DNA from: an uncultured Eubacteriales bacterium
GTDB taxonomy: Bacteria > Bacillota > Clostridia > Oscillospirales > CAG-272
Direction of reading: 5' to 3'
Assembly: GCA_958414825.1 (NCBI GenBank)
Contig: CATYXQ010000014.1
Coordinates: 1 to 36,699, forward strand
Length of the DNA stretch: 36,699 bases
This document shows positions 6,450-13,259 of this stretch, piece after piece. The notes beneath the pieces are model-generated. The model was not told the origin of the DNA. It searched no databases and saw only the letters and a program-made list of their open reading frames with translations. How positions within the stretch are numbered: the first letter of the stretch is position 1; each line of letters begins with the position of its first letter. A program made the translations under genes and the position numbers.

Positions 6450-7997
6450 TTACTTCAATTCCAGCATCAATACATGCGCATTTTCAAGTGCCTGAACATC
6501 CGTATACGCTTCCTCGGAAATATTCAGCCCGTTCACAGCAGCCAATGCCTCCGGCGCAACGTGGTACTGTTTGGAGAGCGTCCATAAACTTTCGCCTTTC
6601 GGATAAATCAGACACAAAGGATGCGTGCTTTTTTCATAATGCTTCGGCGCGGAAAAATCAATTTTCCCCACGACCTGCGCTTCACCGCGCCAGAGTACGC
6701 GCATACAAAGCGCAATCTCCCCATCGCAAACCAAATTGTCCCCGTCCAAACGACCGCGCGCATTTACAAGCGTTGCCTCAACCATAACTTCCGTTCCGCT
6801 CGGCGTCTCGCAATCAAAAGACAATTTAAACGGAATTGTAAATTCGCCCGAAGATTCCCCGCTTTCCGTCATATAAATCGCATTCATGGCGCAGCGCCCC
6901 GAAATCGAAATTTTTCCCTCGCGCGCCGATGCCTCTTCTACCCTTGCTTCGCCTGAAGTATCCAGTATTGAAGTGGCGTCGGTAGCACCGGCGGCACTTC
7001 TTGCCACACTGCCGCCTATATCATAAACGCCGCAGCGAGAGAAAAGAAGCCGATCGGTTGCCAGGGGACGGTGCTCGATCTTTCCTTCCGACGCCTCCGA
7101 AAACGCATCGGTTACCACCCGAATCTTTTTCGGCTGATCCGCTCTGCCCTCAATGCTCAAAATGACCTCGAGCATTAAGCTGGAGTTATCCGCCGAAACA
7201 CCAGCTTCTGTGGAAATTACCCGCGCCGAAGCGGCGGCCGTCGTTCCCTTTTGAACATCGGCATCCAAAAATGCGTCAAACGGAATTTTCTTTTGCAGCA
7301 TTTTCGGTGCGCCCGCTTCTAAAATAAGTACTTTAACATAAGCGTCTCCACGTACACCGACGCCGCCGTCAGCCGCACGCGCATCCGTTACAGCCGCAGT
7401 CGCACCGCACCAGAGCGGCTTGATCTCCGTTTTTCCGCTGAGTTCAATCGAATCCGATAGCTCCACATCTTGTGCGCGCGTCAGCAGCGTGTCCATTCCG
7501 TCAAACTCGCTGTATAATTTATGCAAACCGGGGATCTCTGCCGGCACCTGTTCCTCTGAAATCTCCTCCCGCGTATACATACAGGGCTGAGAACGCAAAT
7601 GAGTGCGTATATTGATTTTCCGCGGAGCGCTCAGACGATACGTAACCGAATCCACTTCGGCATTCGCCGAAACCTGAGGCGTCTGCCCCTCGGTCAACGG
7701 GATGCTGAAATCATATTTGGAGGGCAATACAGTGGCGCTGACCTCGCCCTCCTCACCGAGATAAATAAGCGTGTGCAGCACGCTGCCCGACATCTGCGCC
7801 TCGCTCCCGCTTATATACTGTGCGGGCGGCAGCGCGCGCGCCTCCAGGCGCAGCACTTTCTGAACTTTGGGCATATAATCCGGCAAAATAAACTCTCCGC
7901 CGCTCTCAAATAAAATATTGCCACCGCTCTGGATACGCTGTGCCGTATGTTTTCCGGACAGCACAAATTCTTTTTTTTCGCTGTTTTCGGGTCTCAT
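6450..7997 (-). CDS. DUF3794 (SPOCS)/LysM spore protein, SipL-like
   Basis: The 515-residue protein has three DUF3794/SPOCS-type modules in tandem. The first includes GGEFILPDYMPKVQKVLR (about 31-48). A C-terminal LysM domain (about 462-514) carries YPKGESLWTLSKQYHV and ends LMLELK. This is the architecture and length of Clostridioides difficile SipL, the SpoIVA partner needed for coat assembly around the forespore. The ATG has a good GGAG site, and a candidate sigma-E promoter lies about 35 bp upstream, as expected for a mother-cell gene. It is a single-gene unit. No signal peptide is present, which fits a mother-cell cytoplasmic role. Other SPOCS/LysM proteins exist, so orthology to SipL itself is inferred. 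Confidence 0.83.
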   Translation of the reverse strand: MRPENSEKKEFVLSGKHTAQRIQSGGNILFESGGEFILPDYMPKVQKVLRLEARALPPAQYISGSEAQMSGSVLHTLIYLGEEGEVSATVLPSKYDFSIPLTEGQTPQVSANAEVDSVTYRLSAPRKINIRTHLRSQPCMYTREEISEEQVPAEIPGLHKLYSEFDGMDTLLTRAQDVELSDSIELSGKTEIKPLWCGATAAVTDARAADGGVGVRGDAYVKVLILEAGAPKMLQKKIPFDAFLDADVQKGTTAAASARVISTEAGVSADNSSLMLEVILSIEGRADQPKKIRVVTDAFSEASEGKIEHRPLATDRLLFSRCGVYDIGGSVARSAAGATDATSILDTSGEARVEEASAREGKISISGRCAMNAIYMTESGESSGEFTIPFKLSFDCETPSGTEVMVEATLVNARGRLDGDNLVCDGEIALCMRVLWRGEAQVVGKIDFSAPKHYEKSTHPLCLIYPKGESLWTLSKQYHVAPEALAAVNGLNISEEAYTDVQALENAHVLMLELK

Positions 7998-8031
7998 AAA
8001 ATTCTCCTTTGATCAAAATTCTGTTTGCTAA

Positions 8032-8060
8032 ATTCTATGATTCAAACAGACGAACTATGC
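8032..8060 (-). promoter_or_regulatory. Candidate sigma-E promoter of the SipL-like gene
   Basis: On the minus strand GCATAGTT (8060-8053), a 13-bp spacer and CATAGAAT (8039-8032) resemble the sigma-E boxes kmATAtt and CATAcaaT. The place and the gene product fit; the match is partial. Confidence 0.4.
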
Positions 8061-8223
8061 GCTCACAAAAAAAGTTGTCCTTCTTCAGACGCATAGACAG
8101 ATATTGCCGATGCTGCAACAAAACGTAAACGACGATAATCCCCTTTCAAAGCAGCTTTTTCCTGCGATGCACAGCAATGGTTTTTCAACCGGCTATATCC
8201 TCCATACTATTTTTCAAAAATAC

Positions 8224-8252
8224 TTGACATACAAAAAAGCACGTGATAAAAT
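8224..8252 (+). promoter_or_regulatory. Sigma-A promoter of the marR-acyl-CoA ligase operon
   Basis: TTGACA (8224-8229), a 17-bp spacer and TAAAAT (8247-8252) form a near-consensus promoter. The putative operator begins 2 nt after the -10 box. Confidence 0.85.
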
Positions 8253-8253
8253 A

Positions 8254-8297
8254 GTTCCGTTTAAAACATTTCCGAATAAAACATTTTTAAACGGAAC
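8254..8297 (+). promoter_or_regulatory. Operator candidate: 12-bp inverted repeat with internal direct repeat
   Basis: GTTCCGTTTAAA (8254-8265) and TTTAAACGGAAC (8286-8297) are perfect inverted copies separated by 20 nt. Inside, TTCCGtttAAAACATTT (from 8255/8256) and TTCCGaatAAAACATTT (from 8270/8271) form a direct repeat with about 15-nt period. The block covers the transcription start of the marR operon and ends just before the ribosome binding site. It is a likely site for autoregulation by the MarR protein. The RNA could also fold into a 12-bp hairpin. Confidence 0.65.
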
Positions 8298-8308
8298 GGG
8301 AGGGAGCC

Positions 8309-8800
8309 ATGGGACAAAATAATTTACGCTTTAAGCCATACGAAATTTTCACCAAGCTGATGAGCCTCGGAAAATCCATGCGCTCACACTGCCACCACGC
8401 AATTGAGACGGATGGGTTTTCGCTCAATGAAACCGATGTGCTTCTCGCACTGACCGCAACCCCCGAAAACAATACGGTCACGGCCATCAGCGAAGCCTCA
8501 AACATTTCAAAAGGAAACATCAGTCAGGCTGTCGAATCACTGCGGCAAAAAGGATATATTTTTACAGAACCAAGCAGCTTGGATCGCCGCAGTCTTACAA
8601 TCCGCCTGACAAAGCAGGCGGATCCGATCATAGAAAAACTTCAGCACGCAGAAGAAGAATATTTTTCCGGATTTATGGGCGTACTGACCAATTCAGAAGC
8701 TTCGCTTGTGACTCGTATTTTCAACGCAGTTCAAAAATTTTCCCCCGCAGCCTTTCTTAATAAACTTTCAAAAAAGGATAACGATCATGAAAAAAACTGA
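8309..8800 (+). CDS. MarR-family transcriptional regulator
   Basis: The 163-residue protein has a winged helix. The recognition region SNISKGNISQAVESLRQKGYI (about 71-91) is followed by the wing motif SLDRRSLTIRLT, which has the DxR pattern typical of MarR. The ATG follows GGGAGGG closely. The gene overlaps the downstream acyl-CoA ligase by 14 nt, so the two are co-translated. The pairing suggests a regulator of fatty-acid or aromatic-acid activation that responds to an acid or acyl-CoA, in the manner of FarR/FadR-like MarR proteins; the ligand is not known. It probably represses its own promoter through the repeat block upstream. Confidence 0.88.
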   Translation: MGQNNLRFKPYEIFTKLMSLGKSMRSHCHHAIETDGFSLNETDVLLALTATPENNTVTAISEASNISKGNISQAVESLRQKGYIFTEPSSLDRRSLTIRLTKQADPIIEKLQHAEEEYFSGFMGVLTNSEASLVTRIFNAVQKFSPAAFLNKLSKKDNDHEKN

Positions 8801-10469
8801 GCGCAGATTTACGAAAATCAATCATATCAAACATCTGATTTCTTTGATGTATGACAAAGGAACCAAAACGGTCTTTGATTATTTCGACCGGGACGGAGAT
8901 ATTCAAACGATCTCCTATACAGCGTTTGCTGATAAAATCAAAGCCTTTGGAACCGGCCTTCGCCGTTCAGGACTTGCAAAAAAGCGCGTTGCAATTATCG
9001 GAGAATCCTCACCGAAATGGTATATCGCCTACCTTGCAACGATTGCTTACGGCGGTGTTGCAATTCCTTTGGATAAAGAGCTTGCGCTCTGCGAGATTGA
9101 AAATTTTCTGAAACGCAGCGGCGCACAAGTCATCGTATTCTCACCGCTTTTTGAAACCAAATTTGCAGATATGGCAAAAAGGCATCCGGAAATTACGTTC
9201 ATTCCGATGGAATCCGAATCCGAAAAAAATGTTTATTCACACAATATGGACACGCTGATCGGTATCGGCGCGGAGCGTCCGTATGAGCCACCCGTACCTG
9301 CCGATTTAAACCGTATGACCGTCATGCTTTTCACTTCGGGAACAACCGGGACGAGCAAGTGCGTTATGCTTTCCGAAAGAAACATCTGTACCTCTATAAA
9401 TTCAGCCTGCGAAACCGTAGATTTTTATCCTGAGGACGTTCTGGTTTCCGTTCTTCCGATCCATCATACATATGAACTATGCTGCTCGCTTGCAGCGATA
9501 AATTACGGATGTGAAATTGCTATAAACGATTCTTTGCGCCACGTCATGCGGAATTTTGCGAAATTCCGCCCGACGGCACTTGTACTGGTTCCCCTGTTCC
9601 TGAATACGATGGATAAGAAAATATGGGATGAAATCCGCAAAAAGAACAAAGAAACTTTTGTTCGCAAAATGATGTCCATCTCTGACCGTGCCCTCTCGCT
9701 CGGACTGGATGCGCGCCGCATACTCTTTAAAGAAATCATAGCCGCTTTCGGCGGACGGCTGCGCAAAATCATTTGCGGCGGCGCACCGCTCAATCAAGAC
9801 ATTGCGCAGGATTTCCGTTCGCTCGGCATTCAGGTATGGGAGGGCTATGGCATTACCGAGTGTTCCCCGCTGATTTCGGTGGACGTCTACTACCATTCCA
9901 AGCCGGGTTCAGTGGGACCGGCAGTGCCGGGATGCAAAGTCTATATCGACGGCAGCGAAATCAATGAATACGGCTATACGGTAGGTGAAATCTGCGTCAA
10001 GGGCAAGAACGTCATGCTGGGATATTATGAAGATCCGGAAGCAACAGACGCCGTGTTTACGAGCGACGGCTACTTCCGAACCGGCGACGTCGGCTATCTG
10101 GACGACGATGGATATATCTACATTACCGGACGAAAGAAGTCTGTTATTGTACTTGAGAACGGCAAAAACGTATTTCCCGAAGAAATCGAAGAATATCTGG
10201 AAAGCATTGAACAAATCGCAGAAAGCGTCGTCGTCGGACGCCCCTCCAAAGAGAATGACAGCATCACACTGACCGCAATCATCTACCCCGATTTTTCCAG
10301 ATTTCCTCAAAACGCTACAGCGGAAGAAATTTCCGCAAAACTCAAAGATGAGATCAATCGGATGAACAATCGTCTTGTCGGATACAAGCAGATACGCGCA
10401 ATCGAAGTGCGTGATACCGAATTTGAGAAAACAACTACCAAAAAAATCAAACGGCATTTAGTACACTGA
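8787..10469 (+). CDS. AMP-forming acyl-CoA synthetase (long-chain fatty-acid CoA ligase-like)
   Basis: The 560-residue ANL-superfamily enzyme would activate a carboxylic acid with ATP to acyl-AMP and then to acyl-CoA. The motifs are: P-loop LFTSGTTGTSK (about 181-191); A5 region GYGITECSP (about 352-360); A7 FRTGDVGYLDDDGY (about 428-441); hinge ITGRKKSVIVLENGKNVFP (about 445-463); and a C-terminal lysine in TTTKKIKRHL. Length and motifs match FadD-like ligases. It is translated with a MarR regulator through a 14-nt overlap. The substrate class, long-chain fatty acid, is the best guess. The sequence does not exclude an acyl-ACP or aromatic substrate. Confidence 0.88.
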   Translation: MKKTERRFTKINHIKHLISLMYDKGTKTVFDYFDRDGDIQTISYTAFADKIKAFGTGLRRSGLAKKRVAIIGESSPKWYIAYLATIAYGGVAIPLDKELALCEIENFLKRSGAQVIVFSPLFETKFADMAKRHPEITFIPMESESEKNVYSHNMDTLIGIGAERPYEPPVPADLNRMTVMLFTSGTTGTSKCVMLSERNICTSINSACETVDFYPEDVLVSVLPIHHTYELCCSLAAINYGCEIAINDSLRHVMRNFAKFRPTALVLVPLFLNTMDKKIWDEIRKKNKETFVRKMMSISDRALSLGLDARRILFKEIIAAFGGRLRKIICGGAPLNQDIAQDFRSLGIQVWEGYGITECSPLISVDVYYHSKPGSVGPAVPGCKVYIDGSEINEYGYTVGEICVKGKNVMLGYYEDPEATDAVFTSDGYFRTGDVGYLDDDGYIYITGRKKSVIVLENGKNVFPEEIEEYLESIEQIAESVVVGRPSKENDSITLTAIIYPDFSRFPQNATAEEISAKLKDEINRMNNRLVGYKQIRAIEVRDTEFEKTTTKKIKRHLVH

Positions 10470-10589
10470 TTTTCCATAGAATTGTACAGTCTTGCTTGTG
10501 GGCTATTTACGAAAAATTGCACGAGCAGAAATTCATTTTTAATGCACTTATGTGCCACCCTGGAACTGTAAGATGCGCTCTGAAACGAA

Positions 10590-10615
10590 AATCCCCCCGC
10601 TTTTTGCGGGGGGAT
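10590..10615. terminator. Terminator between convergent genes
   Basis: AATCCCCCCGC pairs with GCGGGGGGATT around TTTTT: 11 bp, very GC-rich. It lies 120 nt after the ligase stop and 12 nt beyond the minus-strand dockerin-like gene. On the minus strand ATTTTCGTTT follows. The U-tracts are weak but the stem is strong, and it may serve both genes. Confidence 0.7.
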
Positions 10616-10627
10616 TCTGATTACAAT

Positions 10628-10903
10628 TTATCCGTTTGACAGACCGTGCATAAGCAGAAGCATATCGTTTATTCTCAAGAAACCGTCGCCGTCAGCATCA
10701 AAATGCCATGCTTGATTCGTGCGGCTTCCGCTTACCATAGCTTTTAACGTGTTCTGCACATCCGAAAGCGTCAATTGCCCGGCAATTTCCGGCTTTGTAA
10801 TCTGTGTATAATCAATTATCTCGCCGTCTGCAGCCAAAACAGGCGAGCAGATCAGCGAAAGAGCAAGCAGAACAATTAAAAAAAGTACGATATATTTCTT
10901 CAT
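10628..10903 (-). CDS. Small secreted dockerin-like protein
   Basis: The 91-residue product starts with a signal peptide (about 1-24, ending CSPVLAA). The mature part is about 65 residues. Its C-terminal segment FDADGDGFLRINDMLLLMHGL (about 69-89) is a calcium-binding loop-helix of the type I dockerin kind, with Asp at loop positions 1, 3 and 5. An upstream half, LTLSDVQNTLKAMVSGS, looks like a degenerate first dockerin repeat without the acidic loop. There is no catalytic domain. It has its own promoter and terminator. It could bind a cohesin, be a cell-surface calcium peptide, or be the remains of a larger enzyme. No cohesin is seen in the window. Confidence 0.65.
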   Translation of the reverse strand: MKKYIVLFLIVLLALSLICSPVLAADGEIIDYTQITKPEIAGQLTLSDVQNTLKAMVSGSRTNQAWHFDADGDGFLRINDMLLLMHGLSNG

Positions 10904-10936
10904 TTTAAAACCTCATTTTACTTATTTTACGCTTTC

Positions 10937-10965
10937 ATTGTACGACAAAAATCTCATTTCGTCAA
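10937..10965 (-). promoter_or_regulatory. Promoter of dockerin-like gene
   Basis: On the minus strand TTGACG (10965-10960), 17 bp, and TACAAT (10942-10937) lie about 34 bp upstream of the ATG. A GAGG ribosome binding site follows. Confidence 0.75.
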
Positions 10966-10980
10966 GTGAATTGATTGATT

Positions 10981-11625
10981 TTATTTTTGAAGTTCGCTGG
11001 ACACGCCAGTGACATATTTACCCATGTGATCGCTGTAATTTTCATATTCAATTTGAAACGCGCCGTTTTTATAAATTAGCTTGGTTACGGATGCATTGTT
11101 TGCCCAGGAAATTTCCTGAATACGTTCAACCGGCAAACGATGTAAAAAACAGAGCATATTTTTAAGCAGTGCGCCGTGCGACACGGCACAAACTGTTTTA
11201 TCGGCATATTCTTCGGCGATTGTGCAAATTGCCCGCTTTGCGCGTGCAAAACACTCCTTCATCGTTTCGCCGCCGGAACAAGCCGTTTTATACAGTTCAT
11301 TTTTCCAAATATCAATGGCGCCGGGGTATTTGAGGGCAACCGCTTTTGGCGTCAGTCCCTCCCAATCGCCGAAATCCATTTCCAATAATTCTTCCCGCCG
11401 CAGTATAGGCAGCCCGCGCTGTTTTGCGATAGGAAGCGCAGTGCTATAAGCGCGGGAAAGCGGACTGGAAAGAACCGCATCAATCTGCTCATGGCATAAA
11501 AAATCGGCTGTCATTTGTGCTTGCTTTCTTCCGAGCGCGGACAGAGGATAATCCATACGCCCGGTAAAACCGCCGTTTATGTTTCCCTCGCTTTGCCCGT
11601 GCCGGATCAGATACAGGGTTCCCAT
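10981..11625 (-). CDS. Histidine phosphatase family protein (phosphoglycerate mutase-like)
   Basis: The 214-residue protein begins MGTLYLIRHGQSEGN. The RHG motif holds the phospho-accepting histidine, and the second catalytic histidine lies in CAVSHGALLKN (about 152-162). The segments LSSPLSRAYSTA and LEMDFGDWEGL are typical of the CobC/GpmB branch. I chose the ATG at 11625 because GGAGG lies 5 nt upstream and the family begins here; a longer open frame to 11808 adds residues without family support. The substrate, a phosphorylated metabolite, is not known. It is transcribed divergently from rpsF. Confidence 0.88.
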   Translation of the reverse strand: MGTLYLIRHGQSEGNINGGFTGRMDYPLSALGRKQAQMTADFLCHEQIDAVLSSPLSRAYSTALPIAKQRGLPILRREELLEMDFGDWEGLTPKAVALKYPGAIDIWKNELYKTACSGGETMKECFARAKRAICTIAEEYADKTVCAVSHGALLKNMLCFLHRLPVERIQEISWANNASVTKLIYKNGAFQIEYENYSDHMGKYVTGVSSELQK

Positions 11626-11698
11626 TGCGCCTCCGAAAATCTCATAGATATTTTTTGCTGAGTACCATATAATTCCGACAAAATCAGTTTCCAATACC

Positions 11699-11727
11699 AT
11701 TTTATCATATACCGTCGATCTGAACAA
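11699..11727 (-). promoter_or_regulatory. Possible promoter of histidine phosphatase gene
   Basis: On the minus strand TTGTTC (11727-11722), 17 bp, and TAAAAT (11704-11699). The -35 box is weak. A second option, TTGGAA-17-TATATG, lies closer to the gene. Confidence 0.4.
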
Positions 11728-11755
11728 GGGTTTTGCGGAATATTTAAAGATTTTC

Positions 11756-11784
11756 TTGACAAAATCTGCGTGTTGTGTTAAAAT
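11756..11784 (+). promoter_or_regulatory. Sigma-A promoter of rpsF-ssb-rpsR
   Basis: TTGACA (11756-11761), a 17-bp spacer ending in a TGTG extension, and TAAAAT (11779-11784). It lies about 92 bp before rpsF and leaves an untranslated leader of about 85 nt. Confidence 0.85.
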
Positions 11785-11830
11785 TGCTAAATGGTATAGG
11801 TTGACCAAATATTGTTAACCCTACCCCCTT

Positions 11831-11850
11831 GCTGTGCGTTGGTGCACAGC
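11831..11850 (+). promoter_or_regulatory. Leader hairpin upstream of rpsF (possible S6:S18 autoregulatory element)
   Basis: GCTGTGC (11831-11837) pairs with GCACAGC (11844-11850) in the 5' leader of rpsF, 26 nt before the start codon. Many bacteria carry an RNA element here that is bound by the bS6:bS18 complex. The position and a hairpin agree, but I could not confirm the conserved internal CCG feature with certainty. Confidence 0.4.
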
Positions 11851-11876
11851 CATCAGTCCATAAGGAGGTGTAACAG

Positions 11877-12194
11877 ATGGAAAAGGCAGTTCATTCCTAC
11901 GAAACCATGTTCATCGTAAATCCGACTATCAGCGAAGACGCCGTTAAAGCAACGGTAGAAAAGTTCACGGCGCTGATCGCGGAAAGCGGAAGCATAGGTG
12001 AAGTCAATGAGTGGGGCAAGCGCAGACTTGCGTATCCGATCAACGACATTCCGGAGGGATATTATGTTCTTGTGAATTTCACAAGCGCGTCCGATTTCCC
12101 TGCCGAACTTGAACGTCGCTATAACATTGATGAAAACATCATGCGCGGTATCGTAATTCGGCTTGAGCAGAAAAAAGCAAAATCCAAGGCGTAA
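11877..12194 (+). CDS. rpsF: 30S ribosomal protein bS6
   Basis: The 105-residue protein has the bS6 pattern: YETMFIVNPTISEDAVKA at the start, then EWGKRRLAYPINDIPEGYYVL and RRYNIDENIMRGIVIRLE. It binds 16S rRNA together with bS18 in the small subunit platform. The ATG follows a strong GGAGG site, and the length is typical. It is the first gene of the conserved rpsF-ssb-rpsR operon. Confidence 0.98.
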   Translation: MEKAVHSYETMFIVNPTISEDAVKATVEKFTALIAESGSIGEVNEWGKRRLAYPINDIPEGYYVLVNFTSASDFPAELERRYNIDENIMRGIVIRLEQKKAKSKA

Positions 12195-12224
12195 GTTTGA
12201 AGTAGACGGAAAGGAGGCGCGAGT

Positions 12225-12689
12225 ATGGCAAGCTTAAATAAGGTAATTTTGATCGGTAATCTGACCGCTGATCCGGAACTCAAGCAAACGCAGTCGGGTA
12301 TATCGGTCGTAACGTTTACGATTGCGGTAAATCGCAGATACCAGAGTAAAAATGCGACAGACGGTCAGCAAACCGCTGATTTTATCAGTATTGTGGCATG
12401 GCGTCAGTCGGCTGAGTTCGTTTCACGCTATTTTAAAAAAGGCAAGCCGATATTGGTGTGCGGTTCAATCCAGAGCCGCAGCTATACGGATAATCAGGGC
12501 AACAAGCGGTATGTAACCGAGGTTGTGGCTGACGAAGTGGGCTTTGTGGAAAACAAATCGGATTCTACGGGGGCTATCGGCGGTGCGCAATATATGCCGG
12601 ATGCTTACTCTACGCCCTCATATTCCAACACGGATGCGGCGGCGCCAAAATTTGAGACCGTATCCGAAGATGACGGTCTGCCGTTCTAA
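12225..12689 (+). CDS. ssb: Single-stranded DNA-binding protein
   Basis: The 154-residue protein has an N-terminal OB fold (about 1-108) starting MASLNKVILIGNLTADPELK, with DFISIVAWRQSAEFVSRYFKKG and GSIQSRSYTDNQGNKRYVTEV. A flexible linker follows, then the acidic tip EDDGLPF that recruits partner proteins. It protects single-stranded DNA in replication and repair. The gene lies 30 nt after rpsF behind a GGAGG site. Confidence 0.98.
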   Translation: MASLNKVILIGNLTADPELKQTQSGISVVTFTIAVNRRYQSKNATDGQQTADFISIVAWRQSAEFVSRYFKKGKPILVCGSIQSRSYTDNQGNKRYVTEVVADEVGFVENKSDSTGAIGGAQYMPDAYSTPSYSNTDAAAPKFETVSEDDGLPF

Positions 12690-12748
12690 ACATGGCGGTA
12701 AATTTTTAGAAAGGAAAGTCTGTATTCAAAGACGGGGTTACGTATTCA

Positions 12749-13006
12749 ATGGATAACAAAACAACCGAAAACGCGCAGCGGCCGTTCCGCCCGATGCGGA
12801 AAAAGAAGAAAGTTTGTCTCTTCTGTGCGGACAAAATCGATTATATTGATTACAAAGATACTGTACGACTGAAGAAACTGGTCAGCGAGCGCTCTAAGAT
12901 CCTGCCCAGAAGAATTTCGGGTACCTGCGCTGTTCATCAGCGTCAGCTTACAATTGCGGTGAAGCGCGCAAGACAAATGGCGCTGATTCCGTACGTCAGC
13001 GACTAA
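12749..13006 (+). CDS. rpsR: 30S ribosomal protein bS18
   Basis: The 85-residue protein has the bS18 pattern: KKVCLFCADKIDYIDYKD, then LVSERSKILPRRISGTCAVHQRQLTIAVKRARQ and LIPYV. The CxxC pair plus the later Cys-x-x-His (CAVH) suggests the zinc-binding form of the protein. It partners bS6 on 16S rRNA. The gene is 59 nt after ssb. Its ribosome binding site is weak and distant (ACGGGG), unlike the other two genes of the operon. A terminator follows directly. Confidence 0.97.
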   Translation: MDNKTTENAQRPFRPMRKKKKVCLFCADKIDYIDYKDTVRLKKLVSERSKILPRRISGTCAVHQRQLTIAVKRARQMALIPYVSD

Positions 13007-13026
13007 GCAGCAATAATGAACTCTAA

Positions 13027-13064
13027 AATCCGATATGTCTCCTTTGGAACATGTCGGATTTTTT
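13027..13064 (+). terminator. Terminator of rpsF-ssb-rpsR
   Basis: AATCCGATATGT (13027-13038) pairs with ACATGTCGGATT (13049-13060) with one G-U pair, and the T-run reaches 13064. It lies 20 nt after the rpsR stop. Confidence 0.88.
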
Positions 13065-13259
13065 ATGTTTAAAACAGAACCGCTATGACGAAGTGCAGCA
13101 TCCCCGAATTAAGCAAAAAAATGACGGCGGCTATATCATGGCAATACGAACGTTCGCCCCTCATATTTATTATTCTTTGGCTTTTATTTAAACGGGTATT
13201 TTGACCGTTTTCGGTGCACAATAAAACGGAATAATTCAAAAGCGCAAGGAGACGGGCAT

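Noticed and set aside
9909..10457. 182-codon minus-strand frame
   Set aside because: It is antisense to the acyl-CoA ligase motifs and has low-complexity Phe/Asp content; a shadow.
11626..11808. N-terminal extension of the histidine phosphatase
   Set aside because: The family begins at MGTLYLIRHG, and GGAGG precedes that ATG; the extension crosses the probable promoter.
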